Shown here: positions 6,586 to 15,019 of the stretch, in pieces
Layout of the letters: each line of letters opens with the position of its first letter
Numbering within the stretch: the first letter of the stretch is position 1
Origin: an uncultured Porphyromonadaceae bacterium
GTDB taxonomy: Bacteria > Bacteroidota > Bacteroidia > Bacteroidales > Muribaculaceae
Assembly (NCBI GenBank): GCA_947177605.1
Contig: CAMWUX010000002.1
Coordinates: 1-20,423 of the forward strand
Length of the DNA stretch: 20,423 nt
Direction of reading: 5' to 3'
Notes under the pieces: generated by a model
What the model saw: only the letters and a program-made list of their open reading frames with translations
The model's database searches: none
What the model was told of the DNA's origin: nothing
Position numbers and translations under genes: made by a program

Positions 6586-7320
6586 ATGAAAATAGTATGT
6601 GTAATACCGGCTCGCGCCGAGTCAACCCGTTTTTTTGAGAAGCCCCTTGCCCTCATCTCCGGCAAGCCTATGATACAGTGGGTATGGCAGCACTGCATGG
6701 AAGTCGAAGAATTCGACCGCGTGCTGGTAGCTACCGACAGCGACAAGATACGTACAGCCGCTGAGAGCTTCGGCGCCGAGGTGATCATGACCTCCGCCGA
6801 CCACGACACCGCCACCGAACGTCTCTACGAAGTATCGACCAAAGTCGAGGCCGACCTCTACGTAATGGTCAATGGAGACGAACCCCTCCTTACAAGTGAG
6901 GCCATCGTGCAGTGTATCCCCGCCGAACTCCCCGCCGACGGATTCTACGTATCCAACCTCATGACCGACTTCACCAACCCCGTGGAGGTAGTCGATGCCA
7001 CCAACCTCAAGATCGTCACCGCAGCCGACGACCGTTGCCTCTTCATCTCGCGCAGCCCCATCCCCTACCCGAAGGGAGCCATGGACTACGTGTTCCACAA
7101 ATTCGTAGGCGTAGGCGCGTTCACCCGCGGATCGCTCGACTACTACCACAACACTCCGCGCGGTCCCATCGAGAAAATCGAGGAAAACGACTCATTCCGC
7201 TTCCTCGAAAACCATATGCCCATCTACTACTACAACTGTCATTGCAAGTCCCTCTCCGTCGACAACCGCAAGGACATAGCCGGCGTAGAGGCATATCTTA
7301 AGCAGCTGGGCGAGAAATGA
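6586..7320 (+). CDS. kdsB: CMP-Kdo synthetase-like cytidylyltransferase (divergent KdsB)
   Basis: Enzyme of the KdsB/NeuA cytidylyltransferase family that joins CTP to a sugar acid, here probably Kdo, giving the donor used by WaaA. Length 244 residues. The CTP loop I-P-A-R-A-E-S-T-R-F-F-E-K-P-L (7-21) keeps the family Arg10, Ser13, Arg15 and Lys19. V-N-G-D-E-P-L (95-101) holds the Mg-binding Asp98. Compared with classical KdsB the loop reads F-F-E instead of L-P-G, the H-x-S-G-T segment reads H-D-T-A-T (73-77), and Q-G-D-E-P reads N-G-D-E-P. The C-terminal part (Y-Y-H-N-T-P-R-G-P-I-E-K-I-E-E-N) aligns with the E-x-x-E dimer/sugar region. It overlaps the next gene by ATGA. A related sugar acid as substrate is possible. 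Confidence 0.83.
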   Translation: MKIVCVIPARAESTRFFEKPLALISGKPMIQWVWQHCMEVEEFDRVLVATDSDKIRTAAESFGAEVIMTSADHDTATERLYEVSTKVEADLYVMVNGDEPLLTSEAIVQCIPAELPADGFYVSNLMTDFTNPVEVVDATNLKIVTAADDRCLFISRSPIPYPKGAMDYVFHKFVGVGAFTRGSLDYYHNTPRGPIEKIEENDSFRFLENHMPIYYYNCHCKSLSVDNRKDIAGVEAYLKQLGEK

Positions 7321-8300
7321 GAATCCGGCTCGACAGACGGTCGTTGCTCAAGGGATGGCGCCGATGGAGGTTCTATGCCGGCGGCTTCATACGCTATTAC
7401 CTCCCCTCGGGGTGGATCAGAGCCAAATTCCGCCGTCAGCTCAGGCATCTCAGCCGAGAAGAACGCGAATACTGCATGAGTCGCGTCAACTACTACGTCA
7501 ACCTTCCCCGCGACGCACGCCTCAACGATGCCACTGCCGTGGCCGTCGCCGACTTCAAGTATCCCTTCGGCAAGAAAAAGAAATGGTCGGGCTACTTCTT
7601 CGACCTCTTCGAGATAGTCAGAGCAGGCGATCCCGCCGCACGCTTCAATTATCTTTTCGGCGACATCGATTACACGCCCCCCGAGCCCGCCTTCGTCAAG
7701 AGCCGCCCCATAGTCGACGGCCCCACCCTATCCGTGCTCACCAAGCTCGATAGCGTGCGCCACTTCGCATTTCTCCACGACAGCCGCCGCTACCGCGACA
7801 AGAAAGATATGCTCGTGTTCCGCAACGTAGTGCGCAACCAGCCATGGCGCACCCGCTTCCTGGAGTTATACCACAATCACCCGCTCGTCGACGCCGGTCA
7901 GGTCAACAACGACTACATCGTCGACCCCGCCTACGTAAAGCCCTTCATCTCCATCGAGGGGCAGCTCGAATATAAATTCATCTGCTGCATCGAGGGCCAC
8001 GACGTAGCCACCAACCTCAAGTGGGTGATGAGTTCCAACTCCATAGCCGTCATGCCGCGTCCGCGCATCGAATCATGGTTTATGGAAGGCACCCTCATAC
8101 CCGACTTCCACTATATCGAAGTGAAGGCCGACTACTCCGACGTGGAGGAGAAACTGCAATACTATATCGACCATCCCGAAGAGGCCGAAGCCATCATCCG
8201 CCATGCCCACGAATACTGCCACCAGTTCCGTTCACGCCGACGCGAGCTGCTCATAGGCCGTATGGTTGCTCAAAGCTACTTCCGGCTCACCAATCATTGA
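7317..8300 (+). CDS. Glycosyltransferase family 90 (LpsA/CAP10-like)
   Basis: Predicted cytoplasmic glycosyltransferase of the CAP10/LpsA (GT90) family, members of which add glucose, galactose or xylose to LPS cores or polysaccharides. Length 327 residues. The C-terminal half carries the family pattern: K-F-I-C-C-I-E-G-H-D-V-A-T-N-L-K-W, then S-N-S-I-A-V, E-S-W-F-M-E-G-T-L-I-P and H-Y-I-E-V with a following D-Y-S-D. This is the nucleotide-sugar-binding part of the GT-B fold. The basic N-terminus (R-I-R-L-D-R-R...) may associate with membrane. Start ATG 7317 overlaps the kdsB stop (ATGA). Operon position right after the Kdo genes suggests it adds an early core sugar. Donor and linkage are unknown. 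Confidence 0.85.
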   Translation: MRIRLDRRSLLKGWRRWRFYAGGFIRYYLPSGWIRAKFRRQLRHLSREEREYCMSRVNYYVNLPRDARLNDATAVAVADFKYPFGKKKKWSGYFFDLFEIVRAGDPAARFNYLFGDIDYTPPEPAFVKSRPIVDGPTLSVLTKLDSVRHFAFLHDSRRYRDKKDMLVFRNVVRNQPWRTRFLELYHNHPLVDAGQVNNDYIVDPAYVKPFISIEGQLEYKFICCIEGHDVATNLKWVMSSNSIAVMPRPRIESWFMEGTLIPDFHYIEVKADYSDVEEKLQYYIDHPEEAEAIIRHAHEYCHQFRSRRRELLIGRMVAQSYFRLTNH

Positions 8301-8305
8301 TAGCC

Positions 8306-9166
8306 ATGTCGAAGAGCCGTCCCTTTCTCAAAAAGCATCTGCGTCGGTTGCGCTACGCGCTGGCCTGCCTACGCCACAGACCGATGCCCGCGGCCGACTG
8401 GAAAGGGCCTGTCGACATTGTGATCACAGCTATAGAAAAAGACATCGACGTATTGCCGCGATGCGTAGAGGGCGTGCGTCGTTGCGTACCTCACACCATA
8501 GACGCCTTATACCTCGTGGCGCCCGACACGGAAGTGACGCGTAGCATAGCCCTCGAGCTTGGCATGGAGTTCGTCGACGAGCGAGCGGTGCTCGGCTTCG
8601 GGCCAAAAGATCTCCACATCATCACCGCCGACGGACAGGACCGCTCGGGATGGATGTACCAGCAGCTGCTCAAACTTGCCGGCACCATCGGCTCTTCGCC
8701 CCACTTTCTCGTCATCGACGCCGACCACATCCTGCTCCGGCCACACACCTTCGTCGACCCGCATGGGCGCACCGTGATGTACCGCAGCAGCGAATACCAT
8801 CGCCCCTATTATGGCGCCATGCAGCGACTTCTCGGCATAGCCCGTGAGGAGCCGCTTTCGTATGTGGCCCACAAGATGATGTTTGATCGCCGACGGCTCG
8901 CGCAGATGCGCGCCGATATCGAGAGCCGCAGCGGTAAGAAATGGTATCAGGCCATCATAGATCAGCTCGACCTCGCCGGTCCCTCTCCATTCTCCGAATA
9001 CGAGACATACGGCCACTATCTCCGTGCCGACGAGAAAATATCACTTCCCTGGCGGCAGAAGACGCTCCGCAAAGCCGCATCCGTGCCCGACTATCAAACC
9101 CTCGTCGACCGCTACGGCCGAAAGCTGAGCATCACATTTCCCGACTATCTGAAACTACCCAAATGA
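8306..9166 (+). CDS. DUF6492-like putative glycosyltransferase
   Basis: Protein of 286 residues with a basic N-terminus and a GT-A-like layout: P-V-D-I-V-I-T-A-I-E-K-D (35-46) as the first beta strand and nucleotide loop, and F-L-V-I-D-A-D-H-I-L-L (134-144) with a D-x-D. G-W-M-Y-Q-Q-L-L-K-L (115-124) resembles the conserved G-W-x-x-Q-Q-x-x-K-L of DUF6492 proteins found in polysaccharide loci. A second acidic region is S-E-Y-E-T-Y-G. I chose ATG 8306, five bases after the previous stop; longer in-frame versions run inside the GT90 gene and look unlike protein of this family. It overlaps the next gene by ATGA. Transferase activity is inferred from fold and context, not shown. Confidence 0.7.
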   Translation: MSKSRPFLKKHLRRLRYALACLRHRPMPAADWKGPVDIVITAIEKDIDVLPRCVEGVRRCVPHTIDALYLVAPDTEVTRSIALELGMEFVDERAVLGFGPKDLHIITADGQDRSGWMYQQLLKLAGTIGSSPHFLVIDADHILLRPHTFVDPHGRTVMYRSSEYHRPYYGAMQRLLGIAREEPLSYVAHKMMFDRRRLAQMRADIESRSGKKWYQAIIDQLDLAGPSPFSEYETYGHYLRADEKISLPWRQKTLRKAASVPDYQTLVDRYGRKLSITFPDYLKLPK

Positions 9167-10200
9167 ATACCGACTCCCACCCACGACCTCCCCATCTGCT
9201 TGTGCTGCGCTTCTCCGCGCTCGGCGATGTAGCTATGACGCTCCCTGTGATCTACAGTGTGGCCGAGGCACATTCGGAGGTACGGATCACCGTAGTGACC
9301 CGACCGTTTTTCAGCCGTCTGTTCATCAACGCACCCGCAAATGTCAGCGTCGAAGCTATCGAGCCGCGCGACTATCGCGGTATCACCGGACGCCACCGTC
9401 TGCTCCGTAAGCTCAGCCGGCTCAGACCCACAGCGGTGGCCGATCTACACAATGTAGGCCGCACATGGCTTATCGACAGTTGGATGCGCCTCCATGGTGT
9501 CAGAGTGGTTAAGGTCGACAAGATGCGCCGGTCGCGTGGAAAGGTTCTCGGCCACGATCTCGTGCAGCCCGACTTTATCCATCGGTATATGAGTGTATTC
9601 GATAAGCTGGGATTCAGCGCGCCCCTCACCTTCCGCTCACTATTCGCAGATATTCCGGCGCAGGCTCCCGCTCCCGTAGGCCACCCGGCCGTAGGGGTAG
9701 CACCCTTTGCGAGATATGAAAACAAAATGTATCCGCCTGAAATGATGCGCCGTGTAGTGCAGTCACTCGCCGAAAGAGGTGTAAACGTGTATCTCTTCGG
9801 TGGCCGCGGCCATGAAGCCAAGGAGATGGAATGGTGGGCGAGAGAAATCGACGGATGCCATTCGGTAGCCGGTCGCTTCGATCTGGCCGGCGAGCTTGCC
9901 ATGATGTCGAAGATGGAGCTGATGATAAGCATGGACTCCGCAAATCAGCATCTCGCATCGCTCGTCGACACTCCGGTGCTCACCCTCTGGGGCAGCACTA
10001 CCCCCGCCTGCGGCTTTACCGCCTACCGTCAGCCCGCCAACCTTCAGATGATGTCGGGCATCGACTGCCAGCCCTGCACCATCGCCGGATCTACGCATTG
10101 CCGTCGCGGCGATATGGCCTGTATGCGACGCTTATCGGAGGATATGATCGTAGGCAGGGTTATCGATATTTTGGGTAAGGAGAAGAAAGCCGATGTTTGA
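9163..10200 (+). CDS. Glycosyltransferase family 9 (heptosyltransferase family)
   Basis: GT-B enzyme of the ADP-heptose:LPS heptosyltransferase family, length 345 residues. The opening V-L-R-F-S-A-L-G-D-V-A-M-T-L-P-V (14-29) is the classic GT9 N-terminal motif containing the catalytic Asp. Nearer the end are D-S-A-N-Q-H-L-A-S-L, P-V-L-T-L-W-G-S-T-T-P and the usual cysteine-containing tail (C-x2-C, then two further Cys and a final C-M-R-R). The true start is ATG 9163, forming ATGA with the preceding stop; upstream in-frame sequence belongs to the neighbour. No heptose-synthesis genes are in the window, so heptose is the family default rather than demonstrated; Bacteroidetes GT9 proteins may use other sugars. 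It acts in the cytoplasm on the growing core. Confidence 0.88.
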   Translation: MNTDSHPRPPHLLVLRFSALGDVAMTLPVIYSVAEAHSEVRITVVTRPFFSRLFINAPANVSVEAIEPRDYRGITGRHRLLRKLSRLRPTAVADLHNVGRTWLIDSWMRLHGVRVVKVDKMRRSRGKVLGHDLVQPDFIHRYMSVFDKLGFSAPLTFRSLFADIPAQAPAPVGHPAVGVAPFARYENKMYPPEMMRRVVQSLAERGVNVYLFGGRGHEAKEMEWWAREIDGCHSVAGRFDLAGELAMMSKMELMISMDSANQHLASLVDTPVLTLWGSTTPACGFTAYRQPANLQMMSGIDCQPCTIAGSTHCRRGDMACMRRLSEDMIVGRVIDILGKEKKADV

Positions 10201-12025
10201 ATTTCTCGCATATAGCGCCGCGATATGGATTTGGACGATACTATTTTACCTCCTCGTCCAGAAACCGCTCTTCATGTTGATGAACCGTAAGGGCCGCAGC
10301 TGCGCCATCAGCGCGCGCAACTGGCTCGATACCTTACGCCACGGCTCACGCTCTGATGCCATCATAGCGAGCTACCTTACCGCAGTGCCATTACTGATAT
10401 CGGCAGCCGCCACCTGCTGCGGTCTTAATCCCTTTTGGCCGCTCACCGTCTACTTCATCATCGCAGGCCTGATAACCGGACTTATCTCAGTAGGCGATTC
10501 AGTCCTCTACCGCTTCTGGAGCGCTAAGATCGACGCCTCCGTACTCCCCTATCTCCGCACGCCGCGCGAAGCCGTGGCAAGCGTATCAGCCCGGTACGTA
10601 GCCGGAGCGTCGTGTCTCGCCATCGCAGTATCGGCAATCTACATAGCCGGTGCCATCACCGCCACAAGAATCTATACCGATTTCGGTATCACGGCCATAT
10701 CAGCATGGTGGGGCTACCCCCTCATCATACTTGCCACTCTGGCCACTGCTGCACTTCTCGCCATAATAATCCGCGGACTCGGCCTCCGGCCCAACAATCC
10801 GAGTATGGCGTACTACAGCCCCGAGCCGTTTTTCAATCACTGGGCCCTCAACCCTGTCTACAACTTCATCTATTCCCTCGGTACCAAAGACGCCTTCTCC
10901 GGTCGCTTTGTATCTATGACCGATGAGGAGTGTGACGCCGAACTCCGCGACGCACTTCCCACCCACGGCTTACCTACCACCCAACTTCTCACCACCGACC
11001 GACCCAATATCCTCTTTATCGTGTGGGAGAGCCTGGGCGGGGAATTTACCGGCTGCGTAGGCGATAAGCCCGAAGTGACTCCCAATCTCGACCGGCTCGC
11101 ATCCGAAGGTGTGCTTCTGAGCCGATGCAGTGCATCGAGCTTCCGCACCGATCGCGGTATCGTAGCTGCCCTGAGCGGACTGCCGGGTCAGCCCACCACA
11201 TCCATAATCCGCTACACCCGCAAGCTGGCCGCGCTACCGGCTCTCCCCGCCACTCTCGCCGCTCTGGGCTACGACACCATCGCCCTCCACGGCGGCGAAC
11301 TTACTTTCATGCATCTGGCCGACTATTTCCTCGCATCGGGACACAAACACCTTATAAGCAAGAAAGACTTCCCCGCCGAAGCCGACCGCTGCAAATGGGG
11401 CGTACATGACGGTCCTGTGATGGATCGCGCCTACACAGAGATAGAGCGCCTCACACGCGCCGGAAAGCCGTGGTATATGACCCTGCTCACCTTGTCGTCG
11501 CACGAGCCCTTCGTGGTACCGACAAAGACGCTACCCGACGAAATCGACAATGCCTATGCATACACCGACCGCAGCCTCGGCCAACTCATCGAAAAGCTGA
11601 AAAGCAGCCCGGCGTGGGATAATCTGCTCATAGTAGTGATGGCTGACCACGGCCTCAACCTACCCGACGACAGCCGTCGCCGCGAAGACTACTGCCACAT
11701 CCCCGTGGTGCTTGCCGGCGGAGCCGTAAAGGCGCCCACGGTAATCGACACACCTACATCGCAGACCGACGTAGCAGCCACAATACTCGGCCAGATGGGC
11801 ATTGACCACAGCGAGTTTGCCTTCAGTCGCGACGTAACAGCCGATACCTATAGCCGTCCCTTCGGCTTCCATACATACTCCAATGGATTTCTGCTCACGG
11901 ATATCCGCGGCATAACCGACTATGACAACGTGGCCGACCGACCCGTCGACGGTGCCGATGCCTCACGCCAACGTCTCGGCAAAGCATTGCTGCAGCGGCT
12001 TTACTCCTATCTCTCAAAGCTATGA
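10193..12025 (+). CDS. LTA synthase-like membrane phosphotransferase, type 1 (Thr nucleophile)
   Basis: Inner-membrane alkaline-phosphatase-superfamily enzyme of the LtaS/phosphoethanolamine transferase group, 610 residues. About five hydrophobic helices fill residues 5-200, then an extracytoplasmic sulfatase-fold domain starts near 265 (R-P-N-I-L-F-I-V-W-E-S). Metal ligands and nucleophile can be placed: Glu279 in W-E-S-L-G-G, Thr319 in F-R-T-D-R-G as nucleophile, H-E-P-F, and Asp485-His486 in M-A-D-H-G. Such enzymes move phosphoglycerol or phosphoethanolamine from a phospholipid to a glycan on the periplasmic side. It overlaps the GT9 gene by 8 bases, with an AAGGAG at 10177-10182 that could serve as ribosome binding site, uncommon in this phylum. 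In this operon it probably decorates the LPS core. Donor group unknown. Confidence 0.85.
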   Translation: MFEFLAYSAAIWIWTILFYLLVQKPLFMLMNRKGRSCAISARNWLDTLRHGSRSDAIIASYLTAVPLLISAAATCCGLNPFWPLTVYFIIAGLITGLISVGDSVLYRFWSAKIDASVLPYLRTPREAVASVSARYVAGASCLAIAVSAIYIAGAITATRIYTDFGITAISAWWGYPLIILATLATAALLAIIIRGLGLRPNNPSMAYYSPEPFFNHWALNPVYNFIYSLGTKDAFSGRFVSMTDEECDAELRDALPTHGLPTTQLLTTDRPNILFIVWESLGGEFTGCVGDKPEVTPNLDRLASEGVLLSRCSASSFRTDRGIVAALSGLPGQPTTSIIRYTRKLAALPALPATLAALGYDTIALHGGELTFMHLADYFLASGHKHLISKKDFPAEADRCKWGVHDGPVMDRAYTEIERLTRAGKPWYMTLLTLSSHEPFVVPTKTLPDEIDNAYAYTDRSLGQLIEKLKSSPAWDNLLIVVMADHGLNLPDDSRRREDYCHIPVVLAGGAVKAPTVIDTPTSQTDVAATILGQMGIDHSEFAFSRDVTADTYSRPFGFHTYSNGFLLTDIRGITDYDNVADRPVDGADASRQRLGKALLQRLYSYLSKL

Positions 12026-14004
12026 CACGTAAAGACATTCACCAATACGCACACCGTTGCTGGCGCTCCACGCCGATAGCACTCGCCTGCGACCTCGCAA
12101 TCATCTACGCCCTCTACCTCGTGTGCCGCATCCTCTTCGTAATGGTCAACTGGCGCATATTCGGCGACAGCATCACCGCCTCCGCCGCATGGCACTTCTT
12201 CTGCGGCGGCCTGCGCTTCGACACATCGGCCATATTCTATACCAACTCCCTTTTTATACTCCTGTTCCTTCTGCCACTCCACTGGAAGGAACGCCGCTGG
12301 TGGTGGCTCACTACCAAGACCGTATACATTGCCGTCAATGCCCTGTGCCTACTCATCAATCTGGCCGACACCGTATTCTTTGAATTTCGCGGACACCGCT
12401 CTACGGCCGCAGTGATCAGAGAATTTTCCGGCGAGGGTAATCTCGCCACCATTGCCGGCGGAGAGATACTCTCCCACTGGTATCTCGTGATTCTCTTCGG
12501 TCTGATGATATGGGCCATGGTGACGCTATACCGCCATCCCGCGCCTGCTCAGCGGCCATTATGGAAATATTATGTGAGCCGCATCATCACCCTCGGCATC
12601 ACGGGACTTATCGCCGTATGCGGTATGCGCGGCAATATCTTCTTCCTATCGTCGACGCGCCCGATCTCGACAAACTTCGCCTTCAACTACATCAACCACC
12701 CCAAAGAGGCGGGTATCGTGCTCAATACGCCATTCACCCTCATCCGCACCCTCGGCGAGACCACCATCCCAACGCCGCAATATTTCACCGACGAGGAGCT
12801 GGCCACCATCTACAGCCCACTGCATCAGCCCGTGGCTGACGCACCCGGACGAGGAAAGAATATCGTGATACTCATAGTGGAGAGTTTCGCGCAGGAATTT
12901 ATCGGTGGCCTCAACCGCGACCTCGACGGTGGAACCTACGGGGGCTACACCCCCTATACCGACGCCATGCTCGACTCCTGCATGTACTTCACAGATATGA
13001 TAGCCAATACCGGCTTCAGTATCGACGCTCCTCCAGCCGTGCTGGCTTCGATACCCCGAGTCAACCGCCCGTTTGTGGTTAGCCCACACGCCACCAATCA
13101 CATCAACTCACTCGCCTCCGAGCTCGACGCCTTGGGCTACCGTACGCTCTTCTTCCACGGCGCCGACAACGAAAGTCTCGGCATCCACGCCTTCACCCGA
13201 CAGGCTGGTGTGAAGGAATACTTCGGTAAAACGGAATTTCTGGCCGACGGACGCTTCGGCGGCATGGAGCAGTACGACGGCACCTGGGGTATCTGGGACG
13301 AGCCCTTCCTGCAATTCTTCTGCACAAAGCTCAGCGAGACACCGCAGCCGTTTATGGCGGCAATCTTCACCGTCAGCTCACACCATCCCTTCAAAGTACC
13401 CGAGCAGTATGCCGACCGCTTCGTCGACAAAGGTATCCACGCTCTCCACAAGTGCATATCCTACACCGACTATGCCATCCACCGCTTCTTCGAGGAGGCA
13501 AGCCGCCAGCCGTGGTACGACAATACGATATTCGTGATCACGGCCGACCACGCATCGAGCAAGACCACCCACGACGAATACAAGACCGATCTCGGCGGCT
13601 TCCGTGTGCCGATCCTCTTCTTCGATCCATCGGGTCAGCTTCCACGCGGCCGTCAGGAGGGTCCGGCGCAGCAGATCGACATTATGCCCACTCTGCTCGG
13701 ATATGTGGGTGCCAGCCGACCCTACATCGCTTTCGGTCAGGATCTGCTCGCCACCGAGCCGGCCGACCGCGCCGCATTCAACTGGGATCACGTGCCGCAA
13801 TACATCAAGGGTGACTACCTCCTCCAGTTCAATGCCACAACCGCTACGGCCTCCGCACTCTACAACTTCCGCACCGATCCACTGCTGAAGCACAACCTCC
13901 TGCAGCAGGAGCCTGAGCGGGCAGCCGAGATGGAGCGCGGCATCAAGGCCATGCTCCAGAGCTATCTCACACTGATGAACAACGATAACGCAACGTGCCG
14001 ATGA
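12022..14004 (+). CDS. LTA synthase-like membrane phosphotransferase, type 2 (Ser nucleophile)
   Basis: Second alkaline-phosphatase-superfamily membrane enzyme, 660 residues and only distantly similar to its neighbour. About five hydrophobic helices lie in residues 16-220 (for example 16-44 and around 105-125). The periplasmic domain begins near 278 with N-I-V-I-L-I-V-E-S. Glu287 is the first metal ligand, Ser333 in T-G-F-S-I-D-A-P-P is the likely nucleophile, and Asp509-His510 in T-A-D-H-A-S complete the site; S-S-H-H-P-F is also present. The S-I-D-A-x-P-A-V-L-A-S-I-P context matches the LtaS-like group common in Bacteroidetes. Start ATG 12022 and stop 14002-14004 both form ATGA overlaps with neighbours. 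Likely role: transfer of phosphoglycerol or phosphoethanolamine to the core or a linked glycan. Confidence 0.86.
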   Translation: MTRKDIHQYAHRCWRSTPIALACDLAIIYALYLVCRILFVMVNWRIFGDSITASAAWHFFCGGLRFDTSAIFYTNSLFILLFLLPLHWKERRWWWLTTKTVYIAVNALCLLINLADTVFFEFRGHRSTAAVIREFSGEGNLATIAGGEILSHWYLVILFGLMIWAMVTLYRHPAPAQRPLWKYYVSRIITLGITGLIAVCGMRGNIFFLSSTRPISTNFAFNYINHPKEAGIVLNTPFTLIRTLGETTIPTPQYFTDEELATIYSPLHQPVADAPGRGKNIVILIVESFAQEFIGGLNRDLDGGTYGGYTPYTDAMLDSCMYFTDMIANTGFSIDAPPAVLASIPRVNRPFVVSPHATNHINSLASELDALGYRTLFFHGADNESLGIHAFTRQAGVKEYFGKTEFLADGRFGGMEQYDGTWGIWDEPFLQFFCTKLSETPQPFMAAIFTVSSHHPFKVPEQYADRFVDKGIHALHKCISYTDYAIHRFFEEASRQPWYDNTIFVITADHASSKTTHDEYKTDLGGFRVPILFFDPSGQLPRGRQEGPAQQIDIMPTLLGYVGASRPYIAFGQDLLATEPADRAAFNWDHVPQYIKGDYLLQFNATTATASALYNFRTDPLLKHNLLQQEPERAAEMERGIKAMLQSYLTLMNNDNATCR

Positions 14005-15017
14005 CCACAACCCTCTTTCAGCGCATCAAGCGACGCATTCACGCCGAGATCCACTACCTCTTCTTCCGCGACTACATGAACCGACGGACTATCCGCCGCC
14101 ATTTGCTCAAGCGGTATTCCGACGATGCACCGGTCACCACCACCACCGAGCCTACCGTGGTGTTCATGGCCGACGGCTACCGTCACCACGGCGGACTGGC
14201 GGACCGCCTGCGCGGCATCGTGGCCACATATCAGTATTGCCGTGAGCATTCTCTGGCTTTCCGCATCAACTTCACCTCACCATTCGATCTTGAGCGATAC
14301 CTCGAACCGGCATCCTACGACTGGCACCTGCGACCGGGCGAACTGACATTCAACCGTGCACAGTGTCTCCCGGTGTATCTTATGACCACCTGCGACTTCT
14401 ACCCCGAACGCGAACTGCGCTATCAGCGACGCCGGCTCGGCAAAGCCCTGTCCCAGCCTTTCATGCAGGCTCACGTCAACACGGTATTCTACTGCGCCGA
14501 CGGTCAATTCGCTTCGCTCTTCAATGAGTTGTTTCGACCCTCTGATGCCGTGCGCCGCCAACTAGACAGGCTGCGCGAGGGTATCGCCGGCCAATACATC
14601 ACCATATCGACACGCTTCCTCGAACTACTCGGCGACTTCACCGAGCCGAAGCAGGAGCGACAGCCTCTCCCGGCCGATGCCCGTCAGGCGCTGATGGATC
14701 GCTGTGTGGCCGAAATAGAGGCCATTCACAGCGCCAATCCCCTTCCCGTAGTGCTTACGTCGGATAGTGTCAGTTTCCTCGAATATGCAGCCTCGCGCCT
14801 CCCTTATTGCCGCTTCCTGCCCGGTGAGGTAGCTCACATCGACGGAGCGGCAGGACATCAGGGCGATGCCGACTTGAAAACATTTGTCGACTTCTATGCC
14901 GTGAAGGAAGCCGCCCGGTCATATCTTATCGTAGGCCCGCAGATGTATAACAGTAATTTCTCTCGGCGCGCCGCACAGGCCGGTGGCCACGACTTCGACG
15001 TAATAAGATTCAACTGA
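14001..15017 (+). CDS. Putative glycosyltransferase, fucosyltransferase-like
   Basis: Protein of 338 residues that I cannot place firmly. It has a basic N-terminus, then V-V-F-M-A-D-G-Y-R-H-H-G-G-L-A-D-R-L-R-G-I (53-73). This resembles the G-G-L-x-D-R-L-x-G motif that opens the GDP-fucose-dependent GT-B superfamily (NodZ/GT23, O-fucosyltransferase-like), where it precedes a helix of Y-x-Y-C type. A further conserved-looking segment is Y-I-T-I-S-T-R-F-L-E-L-L-G-D-F near the middle. The end (Y-N-S-N-F-S-R-R-A-A-Q-A-G-G) recalls the S-x-F-S-x-x-A donor-site motif of that superfamily. ATG 14001 is preferred over GTG 13995 because it makes ATGA with the previous stop. The fucosyltransferase call is inference. 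Confidence 0.6.
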   Translation: MTTTLFQRIKRRIHAEIHYLFFRDYMNRRTIRRHLLKRYSDDAPVTTTTEPTVVFMADGYRHHGGLADRLRGIVATYQYCREHSLAFRINFTSPFDLERYLEPASYDWHLRPGELTFNRAQCLPVYLMTTCDFYPERELRYQRRRLGKALSQPFMQAHVNTVFYCADGQFASLFNELFRPSDAVRRQLDRLREGIAGQYITISTRFLELLGDFTEPKQERQPLPADARQALMDRCVAEIEAIHSANPLPVVLTSDSVSFLEYAASRLPYCRFLPGEVAHIDGAAGHQGDADLKTFVDFYAVKEAARSYLIVGPQMYNSNFSRRAAQAGGHDFDVIRFN

Positions 15018-15019
15018 TT

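Noticed and set aside
8021..8305. Extended N-terminus of the DUF6492-like gene back into the GT90 gene
   Set aside because: The extension is out-of-frame GT90 sequence with a low-complexity Arg/His/Pro-rich translation; ATG 8306 gives a normal protein.
8941..9162. Extended N-terminus of the GT9 gene
   Set aside because: The GT9 motif begins right after ATG 9163, which forms ATGA with the preceding stop; the extension is a shadow of the upstream gene.
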